Shown here: positions 1 through 10,829 of the stretch, one piece after another
Layout of the letters: each line of letters starts with the position of its first letter
How positions within the stretch are numbered: position 1 is the first letter of the stretch
NCBI GenBank assembly: GCA_022385755.1
Contig: MU278360.1
Location: 733,216 to 766,016 of the forward strand
From: Trametopsis cervina
Taxonomy: Eukaryota > Basidiomycota > Agaricomycetes > Polyporales > Irpicaceae
DNA length: 32,801 bases
Direction: 5' to 3'
Made by a program: the position numbers and the translations under genes
The notes under the pieces: model-generated
What the model was told of the DNA's origin: nothing
Seen by the model: the letters and a program-made list of their open reading frames with translations, nothing else
The model's database searches: none

Positions 1-27
1 GAAGAAGAGATGCTGAGGAATCTCCAT
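1..27 (-). CDS. possible 5' end of a leftward gene (runs off the window)
   Basis: Read leftward, an ATG at 27 opens a short frame (MEIPQHLFF) that stays open to the window edge. It is preceded, at 28-100, by a pyrimidine-rich leader typical of fungal 5' UTRs. Only nine codons are visible, so no product can be named. The start call rests on the leader and on its being divergent from the P450; it could equally be chance. Confidence 0.25.
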
Positions 28-478
28 TGCGGTGGTGGTAGAAGGGGGGAGGAGGATGTGGCGGAGGTCGAGGATGTCGGGAGGAAGGAGTGAAGGACGC
101 GGCAGGGCAAGTCATTCGCGAAGGTGAAGAGTTATATCCTTTGTGAATTGAGGCTGACTCTGGCTGACAGTCTTCAATGCAAGCCTCTGCTCAGGCTACC
201 AAAATACGACAACGAACTTTGTATTGGCTCCATGTTCGGAAAGCCGTTAATGGACTCACCCATCATCGACGCAGCCTAACTAGACTGCATACCATTTTGG
301 TCAGTGCCCGATCGTCAAGCGCCCATTGATTAGAACCCGCTAGCACGGCGCCCGCATCTACAAAAAGACCGGGAATCCCGTATATTTCGGCGGCCGGTCG
401 TTCAACATATCCCCCTATATTACTAGCCCACGACCATGGTATGACTTTCCCCGCTCCCAGTCGTGGTTCACATCTGAC
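28..478. promoter_or_regulatory. intergenic region upstream of the P450
   Basis: No convincing gene is seen here. The left part is purine-rich on the plus strand (pyrimidine-rich leftward), which fits a leader for a gene going off the left edge. The rest would hold the P450 promoter. No clear TATA box or binding site stands out. Confidence 0.4.
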
Positions 479-2927
479 ATGCATACGTTGATTTTGCTTG
501 CACTTTTCACAGGTGCGCTATTAGCCATCAAGAGAATACTAGACGTGCACAAGGCTCTTCTGGAAATCCAGTGATTAGATATGTTTCTTTCAATGCATCT
601 AGATAAATGCTGAGAGATTTCCCGCAGTCGATGGCCTGGGGCAATTGTACTTCTACCCTCCCGTGGATTGATCTACTTTATCTTGAAGCCGAAGCCAATC
701 AAGTATCTCTGGAGGGGAGGCTCGCGTCCCTGGAGGGATAAGCACACAGAGTTTGCAAATTATGGCGTGGACATAATGAGTATAGTGGGTCTATATCCCA
801 ACCAGTCTTATCCAACTTCTGAAGTCATGCAAGACCACAGTATTACCAAATGTTAATCGAAGCTTCTCAATCGCGGACGCCGCGGCCATCAAGGTCACTA
901 CACGGTTTTTGTTATGAATTTACGAACTCTTACGAATGTCTCAATTCCTTGCAGGAGATCACTACGCATAGAAATCGCTTTGTCAAACCAGTCCGGCAGT
1001 ACAGAGCACTCCTTTTCTATGGCCACAACATTGTCGCCTCAGAGGGGGATCAGTGGAAACGATATCGGAAGATCTGTGCTCCTGCTTTCTCTGAAGTATG
1101 TGCTAGCTGTGGAAATACTACACGGAAGTGCTCATACCCTCTAGCGTAATAACAAAATGGTATGGGAAGAGACCGTCAGGATTATGAGCGATTTATTCGA
1201 CACCGTTTGGGATGACAAAAGAGAAATCGTAGTTGACCACGCCATTGATATCACCCTGCCTGTGAGTCGCGTAACTTCATGCAGTTATGTTTACTTAGGT
1301 ATGCAGATTGCCTTGTTTGTCATAAGCGCAGCTGGATTCGGACAAAGGATCCCATGGACAGGTGGCGAAGTTATACCCGACGGCCACCAAATGTCCTTCA
1401 AAGTGCGTTTTCATCTATCACCGTCATTTATGCGATACTTACATGGAGCGATAGGAGGCGTTGCACATCCTTTCCACCGAGATATTTGTGAAAGTTATTG
1501 CACCTAAATGGATCGTCAAGTATGGACCGTTGCGTTTCAGAAAGGTCGAAACCGCATATAACGAACTTGAGGTGAGTTCTCCGTGCGGTTCTACTGTCCT
1601 TACTACTAATCCGCAATCACGACTCCATATAGCTGTACATGAACGAACTCATCCAAAAAAGAAGGAGTTCTGAGAAGAAAGAAGAACGTTATGATCTTTT
1701 AAGTAGCTTATTGGATGCCAATGAGGAGGGTGCCGATGCATTAACAGATAGCGAGCTTCGTGGTACGTCGCCAGATTTTTGTGCCCTTCACATACAGCTT
1801 AATTCCCGCAGGCAACATCTTTATCTTCTTGTTAGCCGGTTAGTGGAAGAAGTTGTGCGTCATTGCGGCAACGGGACTAATACTCGACCCAACTAACTAG
1901 GTCATGAGGTTAGTATTCCGCCTCGGATCGCTTTGACTGGAGCTCACACTAAAGTAATAGACGACGGCCCATACACTTTGTTTTACGTTCGCGATGCTGG
2001 CTTTGTACCCAGACGAGCAAGAGAAACTGCACAGACATATCAAGAGTATCGTTTCCGACGGGAAAATACCGGTGTGTCAAAACATTTCATAGAAGCTTGC
2101 GAAAGCGTAGGCTTATTTTCGTCTTCATCAGACCTATGAGCAAATGAATGTGTTGACACAATCCATGGCGTAAGTACTGCATCCCATGCTCCCCAAAGCG
2201 GTAGTCCTGACGCTGCTAAAGTGTTCTCTATGAAACGCTGAGGATGTTTCCACCTGTGCGTAATTATCATAAATTATCAGCGCTCTATTTAACGTCCTTG
2301 GCACAGGTTCACACCATTCCAAAGGTAGCTGCAGAAGACACAGCACTTACCACAGTCAACGTTGCCGGAGAAATAGTTACGGTTCCCATACCCAAAGGGA
2401 CACCCTTGACGATTAACACACCCGGACTTCACTATAATCGTGCGTCAGCAGATCATCGTATTTATAAGATGGTTACTCACTAGGTTACGCTACGTATATA
2501 GCCCGTTATTGGGAAGACCCGTATGCGTTTATACCAGACCGATTCCTGGGCAACTGGCCGAGAGATGCGTTCCTTCCTTTCAGCGGCGGACCTAGGTCAT
2601 GCATTGGTCGTCGGTGCGTTTCTATGAGAGCGTAACCTCACAATCGTCCGTGCTTACGTTATAATTTTGTTGTCGCAGATTCTTTGAGACGGAAGCTATC
2701 GCGATCTTGACGATGCTTATCTCTAAATATACAATTGAAGTCAAAGATGAACCTCAATTCGCACATGAGACATTCGAGCAGCGCAAGTCCCGTATATTGA
2801 GTGCAAAACCTGTGCTCACACTGACGTAAGTCGCTGGATTATCTGAGAAATCTTCGAGCTATCCTTCATGAGTGTTTTCTGCAGGCCGCAACGGGTCCCG
2901 TTGGTCTTCAAGAAGCGTTCAACCTAA
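479..2927 (+). CDS. cytochrome P450 monooxygenase, microsomal, complete
   Basis: Seventeen exons join to 1578 nt (525 aa): 479-570, 628-788, 841-893, 955-1095, 1145-1261, 1307-1402, 1455-1571, 1633-1762, 1812-1838, 1901-1908, 1961-2071, 2132-2169, 2222-2255, 2307-2439, 2484-2613, 2679-2825, 2885-2927. The N-terminus (MHTLILLALFTGALLAIK) is a membrane anchor. The I-helix oxygen-binding motif AGHETT lies near 310-316 and is partly encoded by an 8-nt exon (1901-1908). The K-helix ETLR is near 368-371, and the heme loop FSGGPRSCIG at 452-461 has Cys459 as thiolate ligand. Family knowledge: heme-thiolate monooxygenases on the ER using NADPH-P450 reductase, oxidising secondary metabolites, lipids or xenobiotics. 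The substrate cannot be told from sequence. All diagnostic residues are present, so it is probably functional. The ATG chosen gives the expected anchor length. Confidence 0.93.
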
Positions 2928-3409
2928 CATCATTCTGATGTGTTTATTCTTTCGGCTCCATGAAGTACCGGTGCTGTATACTATATACTTGTTGACTGGA
3001 CAGGATCTAGAGTGATTTTCACGGAGAAAACGCAACTGGAAGTGAACGTAGCGTTCGTTGCAGGAGGCTCTCGCTGAGGATCCACGAGTTCCTCTACATC
3101 CACTGTTCCCGCATCTCTCGCATTTGTGATATTTCACTAGCTTCCACTGTGCTGTACATCATTGCCCAGGCGAGGATTGGCGTTCATGAATTTCTAAGGT
3201 TTTCTATCTTACAAAGGCAATGATGGTACAACCTGGAAAATTACACGTGACAAGAAATACAGAGGCGGCTACTCGTGCAAAGAGGAATACATGAATGACA
3301 TGAATGCGTAGTCAAGAGGTAATACAGAGGCGACCGATCAGTTGTGGGGAAAGCAAAATGACAAACCCATTTGTTACCATCCCACAATCTTGAACGTCAA
3401 GGAGAGTGA

Positions 3410-4128
3410 TCAGACGAAATACATTGCACACCTAAGCTTCGATTGTCCAAAGCCTTCTTTCCAAGGTTCGAGGTTGAAAGTCGTGCTGCTGCTTGACGAG
3501 TGCTCATCGGCGAACTCCAGGTCAGGTCTGAAATGGAATTCTGCTCGGGCGCAAGCTCGCTGCAAAAATGAACAATGTCAGCGAGTGTACTAGTTCTTGC
3601 CTTACAGGAACATACATCGGCATCTATAGAATGGCATAAATACGAGTTGGACCAGAGGACGGCTGACGTACAGTATACTGGAGCCGGAATAGACACCGCG
3701 CGTGTTGCGGCGGAATAGACGTGGCATAACGCATAGGAGAGCTCCTGTATTCTGTCGATGACGGTGAGTTTCTGGGCACTTGACCAGGATAGCATCAATT
3801 TTGAACGTGACTTACTGATCTGCAGACCACTGTGGCTCGTTCTTGAGTACAACATAGTGACTCGGTCGACTCGCTAGTAAAAGTTGATCAGACCAAGGAC
3901 TACGCAAGTACAAAATTGCGACTTTACTTCCTAAGAGACCAGCATGAGACTGGAGATAGAAATCCATGTAAGTCGAATGTACAATCTCCTTGTCTACGAC
4001 AAGACCAGGGAGACAATTTCCACTATTGTCGCTATGCGCTCTGTTCTATGGGTGAGCTATACTCTGTCCTCGGCATCTTATGGCGATATGAAACGTACTG
4101 ATCTGTAGGGAAGAATCGAACGTGATGC
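3410..4128 (-). pseudogene. Argonaute, C-terminal part of the PIWI domain only (5'-truncated)
   Basis: Six exons on the minus strand join in phase: 4063-4128, 3928-4031, 3816-3873, 3672-3751, 3616-3623 (8 nt) and 3410-3559. They encode about 155 residues of the PIWI C-terminus: [39 protein letters not shown] (His is the last residue of the slicer DEDH set), ALCHVYSAATRAVSIPAPVY, YYAD, and a tail ending MYFV then stop. Argonaute binds small guide RNAs in RNA silencing. The N, PAZ, MID and first half of PIWI, including the catalytic Asp/Glu positions, are not found upstream. An AT-rich patch begins about 60 nt beyond the last recognisable exon. It is best read as a truncated copy; the surviving exons show no stop or frameshift, so the truncation may be recent. 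Family assignment is firm; status as pseudogene is inferred. Confidence 0.85.
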
Positions 4129-5012
4129 CTAGGTGTACGTAGCCTTGTTGATTAGCGAACTGCTTACATTTCCAATATACTAGCAATAATAAAAGGACTA
4201 CTATTATAACTATGAAGAGTAGTATAAGGACTACCTTTAATATGTAATATATACGACTGCCGATGTGTCCGTATGTGGCTGCCATGTTGAAAGACTGGGA
4301 GAAGAGAAGCGAAAGAGTTGAGGGACTCCTGGAGAGCGGGGAGGGTTCTGGGAGATACTTATATCGATTTGAATGTTCCCAAAGCGGTATTAGAAGCTGT
4401 TATGTTAGAGATCCGCTCCCCTGCGGTGACGCACGCGTACGAGAAGATGGGCTGAGAAGGGTCGCGCCACTACTCGACGCGTTCGATGTCGTGCACGTGA
4501 GCGCGAATGTCCCGCAAGTGTCAAGGATAAGACAAGCAGCGTGTAGCGGCGAACTGAGAAAGGCTCCAAAATACTGCGTTTGCTTTGTGTAAAAGCGGAC
4601 TAATCCACGACACTGGAAAACGGCATCAGCCTCCGATAACGAATTACCCCTTTCCCGCCGGACATCTCTATAGGCACGAGGAGTCAAATCACGATATCTG
4701 AGTTGGCCGCTTCCCATCGAGGTGACATGGGGTCAAGGACCCTGGCAAGTGTGTCAAGACGGTGCATGATTAGCACGAGTAAGGCGTGTATGCCGGTCAC
4801 ATCTGATAGTATATCACTGCCGATACACATCACAAAGCACGACAACAACGGATGGCTTACTCGGGAACACTCATACTGCAGTCTTTCATGAAGTGCTGTA
4901 TGCATAGATTATAGGAAAGCAATACTCATCTCCGTACATAGCGCCTGCAAAGCTGCCTTTCCAGACGGCAGAAACTTATAAAATGGTATCGTACGCTGTC
5001 AACCCGCACTAC
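4129..5012. other. no confident gene; AT-rich patch next to the Argonaute break
   Basis: The missing Argonaute exons should lie here on the minus strand, but no PIWI, MID or PAZ motif can be read. Positions 4185-4255 are very AT-rich with a repeated aaggactac unit, unlike the flanks. A minus-strand ATG at about 4285 follows a pyrimidine-rich leader but opens into a hydrophobic low-complexity frame. Several overlapping open frames at 4260-4720 on both strands look like chance. The part nearest 5012 is the 3' flank of YPT1. Confidence 0.5.
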
Positions 5013-6128
5013 TCAGCAGCACCCGCCCGATTGGTTCTGCTGCACAGTCTGACCGGGTGTGATAGTTGTCGACTTGCCGGTGCCCGCTGTGGTCGAAGTA
5101 GATCCCATCCTGTCAAGGGCGAATGTGAGCGCGACATGGCAGAATGAAAGGTAATGTGCTCACCGATCCTTAATCTGCTTCGCCATAGTCAAGAAAGCTT
5201 GCTCGACATTGGTTGCGTTCTTCGCAGAAGTCTCCAGGAAGGGGATGGAAAGCTGGTCGGCAAAGTCCTGTGGGATGCACAGCCTCAATATGGTGACAAG
5301 GATCACAATTAGAGCAACCGCACCTTCGCCACGCTGTATTCAACTACCTTCTTGCTCGTCAAATCAGATTTGTTGCCGACAAGGAGCTTGTTGACTCCCT
5401 CCGATGCATAGCGGTCAATCTCCTGAAGCCATTGCTTCACGTTGGTGAAGGTATCTGCAACCAAGTCAATACCAAAGGCAAATATCGTGCGCTAGCATAA
5501 CGTTCGACGAACCGTTGTCAGTAACGTCGTATACTACTATAATGCCGTGCGCGCCACGGTAGTAAGAAGAGGTGATTGTTCGGAATCGTTCTTGACCTAG
5601 TTCACGATGTCATGAGTCGAAGGTCAGAAGAAGCTGCTCCTTTGACAGCTCACCTGCAGTATCCCACTAGATGGACAGCGTAAGAATTGCGTCAGCGGGT
5701 TTCGACGGGAACCACTATCAGCGGCAACGTGAAGTAGGTATGGCACGACTGCGCAGCCTCGAGGCCACGGGCAGTGCTTTATTGCTCATGAGGGGCAGGA
5801 CTCGCTAAAACGACTCGCACGTAGCGTGCAATACCAAACCAAGATACATATTACACATTCAACGTAAGACTTACAATCTGGAGCTTGACGGTCTTGCCCT
5901 CGAGTTCGATAGTACGGATCTTGAAGTCAACACCAATGGTGCTGATATAGCTCTCGGTGTATGTATCATCCGCGAACCGCAGGAGGAGACATGACTGTGG
6001 CGATTGCGACCAACGTGAGTGGTCTCGATGAGTCGTATAAGTGAGAGGGTGAGAGTACTGACCTTGCCCACGCCGGAGTCGCCGATGAGGAGGAGCTTGA
6101 AGAGGTAGTCGTATTCGCTTGTGTGCAT
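5013..6128 (-). CDS. YPT1: Rab-family small GTPase Ypt1/Rab1
   Basis: Seven exons (6063-6128, 5875-5994, 5654-5666, 5513-5596, 5324-5454, 5164-5267, 5013-5109) give 615 nt, 204 aa, the usual length for Ypt1. The third exon is only 13 nt. All G motifs are present: GDSGVGKS 16-23, switch I Thr41 within STIGVDF, WDTAGQE 63-69, NKSD 122-125, ETSAKN 150-155. The C-terminal CC is geranylgeranylated in this family. Ypt1/Rab1 cycles between GDP and GTP to drive ER-to-Golgi transport and autophagy. [17 protein letters not shown] and the effector region are essentially those of Ypt1 orthologues. The ATG at 6128 gives the expected short N-terminus; the frame is open a little further upstream but without an ATG. 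Divergent from the protease gene. Confidence 0.97.
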
Positions 6129-6764
6129 GTTTGGTTTGGTATTGTTAGACACCAAGGACGTGGTCTAGAAAGAGCAAGGAGAAAAAAGGGATCGACGACG
6201 TAGAGGGTGGACTGGCTGAGGTGAAGATACAAGTGTAGAGGAGAGCGTCGTTTGGGGCGGTGATTCAGTGTGACGCGTGTCTTTGGCGCGCATTCCGCCC
6301 GATAATCCCCTTTTTGGGCGGTCGACGCTGGGCCGCCGCTGTGTTTCGCAACAATAACCTGCGCAATGCCAGGAGCATCTCAAACAGTTGGCATCAGGGT
6401 CAGTAGCTTTGGCGGGCGGTGAAAGGACCTGCAGTATATGTGTTATAATGTAGGTCTTGCGTCAACCAAGTCTTCTATTTACGCTAACAACCGCTTGTCT
6501 CAGATGTAAACAAGAACCTCAGTAGGATAGAATACAATCGATATAGCCATGCAAGAATGTTCTTGTGCTATTTTCATTCATTTGTTGTGTAGGTGAACCA
6601 CTCTGGATGCCTCCAGAAACGAGGGCACGGACATTTGTATGACAGGTTCGCTCGTCGCAATTCTGACCAGTGGCTGACTGCTGGGTAGCAGCAGTCAGCC
6701 TCGCGCATGGTATCGCAATAGCCCTTGCTGACAACTGGACTATGTCTTCTGCCCACTCATCGTC
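6129..6764. promoter_or_regulatory. divergent promoter region, YPT1 / aspartic protease
   Basis: The 636-bp gap separates two start codons pointing away from each other. On the YPT1 side a pyrimidine-rich leader (about 6150-6240, read leftward) precedes the ATG. No tRNA, repeat or further gene was recognised; open frames here are short and overlapping. Confidence 0.5.
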
Positions 6765-8459
6765 ATGATGGCGTTACTCCTTTGTCTTCTTAAATTCGTC
6801 TCACTGGCGACGCTCGTACGAATTACGTCTGCAGAGTCCATACCACTTGTGCGCGTTCCGCGCCAACAGCCATCCCCGGCGGTCTTGTCGGTCAACAGCA
6901 ATATATCGGTCTCGGATAACGATGGCTTGTGAGTTAATTCGTTGGTTCCATCATGATTTGCCTCACCTCCTCCCCGCTACTGCAGCGCGTATCTAGCGAA
7001 AATGAAGTACGCATTGGTAATGTTCCTCAGTCAAGTCATCGGCTAACACTTCACCGTCAGTATCGGGGCACAGGACTTCATGATGCTCCTCGATACAGGA
7101 TCATCTGACTTGGTACGTTTTCTGTCCATCATCCCTGAATATGAGTGCTGACGGACTATCAGTGGGTAGTATCTTCTGAATGTGAAGATGCAGACTGCGG
7201 GAAAGTCCCCACATACAAATCCTCTCCGACACTTAATTCCACCTCCACTCAGTTTCATCTTGAATACCTCATGGGCGCGGTTTCTGGCGCAATCGGCACA
7301 GAAACAATATCACTGGGATCTTTTGAAATTATTTCTCAAGCATTTGGTAGGTCGGAAATATAATTCCTATGCCGAGGGTATGCCACTCAATTTCCCTTCA
7401 GCAATGGCGAACCAGACGGAAGGCTTAGGCCTCGCTGCTACAGGCAACAGCGGCATCCTTGGACTTTCATTTCCGTTCGAGGCTTCTATTCCAGATACCT
7501 CCGGCGCAACTGTGCTTGAGAATCTGCTCATGCCATTCAACGATTCAGACCGCTACATTGCCATCAAGCTAGGAAGGGACGGCTCGAACTCATCATTCAC
7601 TATCGGGGAGCTCGATTCTACATTCGCCAATTCGACAAGCGAACTCACGTTCACTGCTGTTACGCCTTTCGCGGGAGACGTTTACGATTACTGGAAGATG
7701 CCGCTGCAGTCTCTCACCATCAACTCAACAACGTTTCCCTTGTCTAATTCTGGTGTCCCGGGCGCGTCGACGCCTATTGCAGTCTTCGATACTGGCACAA
7801 CGCTTATTTTGGGCCCTGCCGACGATGTTGAGAGGTTCTGGATGTCTGTCGGTGCTTCCAGGAAGACGGATGAAGGCTGGCAGGTTCGATGTGACCGGGG
7901 CATGAGCGTAGGCTTTGTCCTCGGACAAGGTTCAACCCAGAAGGAGTACAATATCGACCCTGAAGACCTAAGCTGGATGCGCGGCGGACGAGACGGCGAG
8001 TGGTGTATGGGCGGTGTGCAGGCCAACGATGACGTGAGCATTCACGGGTTATTCCATGCTTCTGCCAGCCTGATTGCACTTTCTTCCAGGTGTCCTCTGG
8101 AGACTGGCTTCTGGGCGACACTTTCCTGCGAGTAAGGTACACAGTACCTAGACTATATTATTGACTAATCTACTTTCCAGAACGTGTACATTGTTCACCA
8201 CGCAGCAACGGGGTCTGAGCCACCCCAAGTGGGATTGTTAGGTCTGACAGACCCGGCCGCGAGCATGCAGAACTTCCGATTGATACGAGGCGAAGACCCC
8301 ACCGGTCCTGTTCCGGTCCTGACAAACACGACGCAGCACTCACACGGCTTGTCAGCTGTAGCAATATACAGCATATCAGGTGCATCAGGCTTTGCGTTCG
8401 GGGCAGTGCTCACTGTCATCATTTATCTATACATCGATAGGAGAACAAGTAAATATTAA
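6765..8459 (+). CDS. pepsin-type (A1) aspartic protease with C-terminal membrane segment
   Basis: Seven exons (6765-6928, 6986-7006, 7061-7112, 7163-7346, 7402-8033, 8090-8131, 8181-8459) join to 1374 nt, 457 aa. A hydrophobic signal peptide (MALLLCLLKFVSLATLV) opens the protein. The first catalytic motif is DTGSSDLW with Asp73, and the second is VFDTGTTLILG with Asp270; both are intact. WLLGDTFLR is the usual late A1 block. NxS/T sites are frequent, as expected of a secreted glycoprotein. Residues about 424-448 form a transmembrane helix followed by a short basic tail (DRRTSKY), so the enzyme is probably anchored at the cell surface or in the vacuolar pathway rather than freely secreted. There is little room for a long propeptide before the catalytic core. 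Two adjacent ATGs (6765, 6768) could start. Confidence 0.93.
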
Positions 8460-8608
8460 TTGTACATATCTCACAACATCGCTACAGTACAATTAATGTT
8501 ACACGGGTGACAAATGACACAAGAGAAAAGGGGTAGGAGATAATGCATAGCGTGGTCCGTAGCACGGGGAGACGGAAAATGCGAAATTCTCGCTGGCCGA
8601 AAGGCGCT

Positions 8609-9199
8609 TTACTGCGCTTTCCGATCAGGGTTCATCGGTCCTCGGGAGTACGAAGGCTGATATCCAGGTTGGAAATGGTGTTGATATGCGCCTGAGGGAG
8701 AGCCCATGTAGTCTTGTGGGTAACCAGATTGATGATTTCCGACAACTTGCGGCTGCCATCTGTAAGGATTCGGAAGTCAGGTCTGAATGTTGGAAGTCAT
8801 CCTGAATGGACACACCCTTCCTGAATACCCATTCGCCAGTTGCAGATAGGGCATATCCAAATTTTCTGCGATTTCAGCGGAACAAGGGGGACGAAGCACA
8901 GCTCGAACCAAGTCCGGGCTTTGGCTGGCTGGACAGCAGCTAAGATAGATACATTATGATCCAATTCAAGTGTCAGCGACGGCTGTACTGACGATTATGG
9001 CACATAGGGCATATTCGAGGTGTCTGGTCTCCATGTCTGTCTGTCTTGATACGAGTCGGGAAACCAACTAGTGGACAGTCTAGTCATAGAACACAGCCCA
9101 CATTACGTGAAAGCACGTACAAGCAATCGGCAAGCAAACTAGATGATTGCGTATCAGTGCAATAGCGGCAAGAAGGGGCTATTGCGACTTACTAAACAT
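8609..9199 (-). CDS. small CxxC/CxxC zinc-ribbon-like fungal protein
   Basis: Five exons (9193-9199, 9121-9138, 8993-9067, 8816-8939, 8609-8759) give 375 nt, 124 aa. The first exon is only 7 nt (ATG plus four bases). Two cysteine pairs, CPMC 28-31 and CPIC 63-66, frame a conserved core (RTWFELCFVPLVP, then IWICPICNW) that I recognise from a widespread fungal family of about 110-130 aa with a zinc-ribbon-like fold; no function is established to my knowledge. The C-terminal third is rich in Gly, Tyr, Gln, Pro and Ser, as is usual for the family. The gene converges on the protease gene with only 149 bp between the stops. The homology core makes the exon joins reliable. Confidence 0.88.
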
Positions 9200-10829
9200 T
9201 GAGAGAGGTCTTTTCTGGTGCTGTGGTGGTAGAGAGGAGAGCAGTGCAGAGGCTTGGCCAGCCACGCTACGGTCACTTGCCAGGCTCCGCAGTGCGAACG
9301 TACATACCGAGTTCGCCGATCACTGCGGAGATTCCCGGGACAACGGGAAATTCACAGATATGTCCTAATTAGGTGTACTTGGTTCATGATAAACGGTCTC
9401 CGCGTTCCAGCTACGGGGTTGGGAAGCTTCATTGGCATACTCACTCCACCCTGTTTCTCTTCGCATAGGGAGGGTATCGCAATATGTCCTTAATCAGTAC
9501 AAAAGGCACTATGTGTGTTGTTTTACATCGAAACTGAGCGCAACCAGTTCTACCCAGCAGCCCGATGTCGCGGGACACGTTGCGGTGCCTGGTCTCAAAT
9601 ATGCCCTAACCAAGAGAGGCGAGCATACTCAGGTCGTGCCCTTGCTCATGGGGCTAGGTTTTGTGTAACCTAAAGGCACTGACAGCGAACAGCAGCGTAT
9701 CAGCCCTCTGCACGGTCAAGCGAAACCGTCATCACCGAGATAATGCGTCCATGAATGATGAATAGGCTGTCATTGGACCGAGCTCGTACTGGAGAAGTGC
9801 TTATTCTATGACGCCCAACTTGTACATGTTCTGCTTCTCCTATTGGTGGGATCTTGCTATCTACCATCGTGATTTTGTATCCCAGGTCGCCTATCTGCCT
9901 ACATCTCAATCTAGGTATCACTGAGCGTTTAGCATGTCACTTCCTGTCAGCGGTACAAATAATATAGCACCACGACAATCATGCAGTAGCCGACGTCGAT
10001 TGCGTGTCATCTTCTCTCGGGACGGTGAGCTGAGGACTTACTAGCCCAGTCTTCGCTCGGCCAGTCTCGAATCGCCGTATGTGTTGCGCCAACTAATTAT
10101 GTCGCGCTTAGGTCTGACTGCCAGCACATAGAGAGAATTCGCGTATAGCCGCCTTATCCCGCCAGTCAGTGTGGAGATGTCAAACATACTCAAGGCTATG
10201 TAGAGCGCCGACAATGAGGGTCCAGACCCGAGCCCACAGCACTTCGAGCACGACGGCCTCTACTACGCACAATTGCACCGCTGGAAGAGGTGCCTGTGTC
10301 CGGACGTTGTTGCCCGTTCCTGGTTGTGGATATGATTGGCAGACACGCAGAACAGGATGATCTGCGGGTGCTCTCGAGAACCTACTCCACCAATGTGCCT
10401 GAGGGGCCAGCTTTGTTCTTGTTCCCTCCGTTCATATGACCTCCGGTACAGTTATATGTGTCGCCTTCGGTACCGCATCTCAACCAGAGGAACATCTAAA
10501 CGCATCCGTACAAGTCAAAGGATCGCCTTCATTCCAGCCTTCCTTCGCCCCGGATGCTTTTCTCGCCGAGACGCGAGAACAAACGTGGATGAATAACATC
10601 CCGCCCCACATGATAGAAGGTACGGCGAACGGTGGAATAAATAAAGACCTAAAACCGGAGACAAGCTACTAATCGGTGCGGATTAGGGTACAAGAAATAA
10701 TTAATGCTACCGAGTGAGATGTATTTACGACACGGGGTTTACTTGAAGTGCGTCCATATGTACGTCCGTGGTATGACATGGAAGTCCAAGAATACGACAA
10801 AGTAAGACACGGAGACTCTGAAGGGTGAC
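9200..10829. other. 1.6-kb stretch without a confident gene
   Basis: Some stretches look protein-like but could not be joined or recognised: a minus frame at 9700-9921; a plus segment at about 10205-10340 reading PQHFEHDGLYYAQLHRWKR, preceded by a possible acceptor; and a plus frame at about 10403-10672 ending ETSY. The plus pieces could be exons of a small, fast-evolving or decaying gene. No tRNA, TE motif or low-complexity repeat was seen. Confidence 0.4.

Noticed and set aside
4046..4285. Hydrophobic minus frame as a small membrane protein
   Set aside because: The hydrophobic run comes from the AT-rich patch, and the rest overlaps an Argonaute exon in another frame.
4260..4460. Plus-strand frame with LNVPKAVLEAVMLEI as part of a gene
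   Set aside because: A short protein-like run, but no start, no junctions and no homologous domain I can name.
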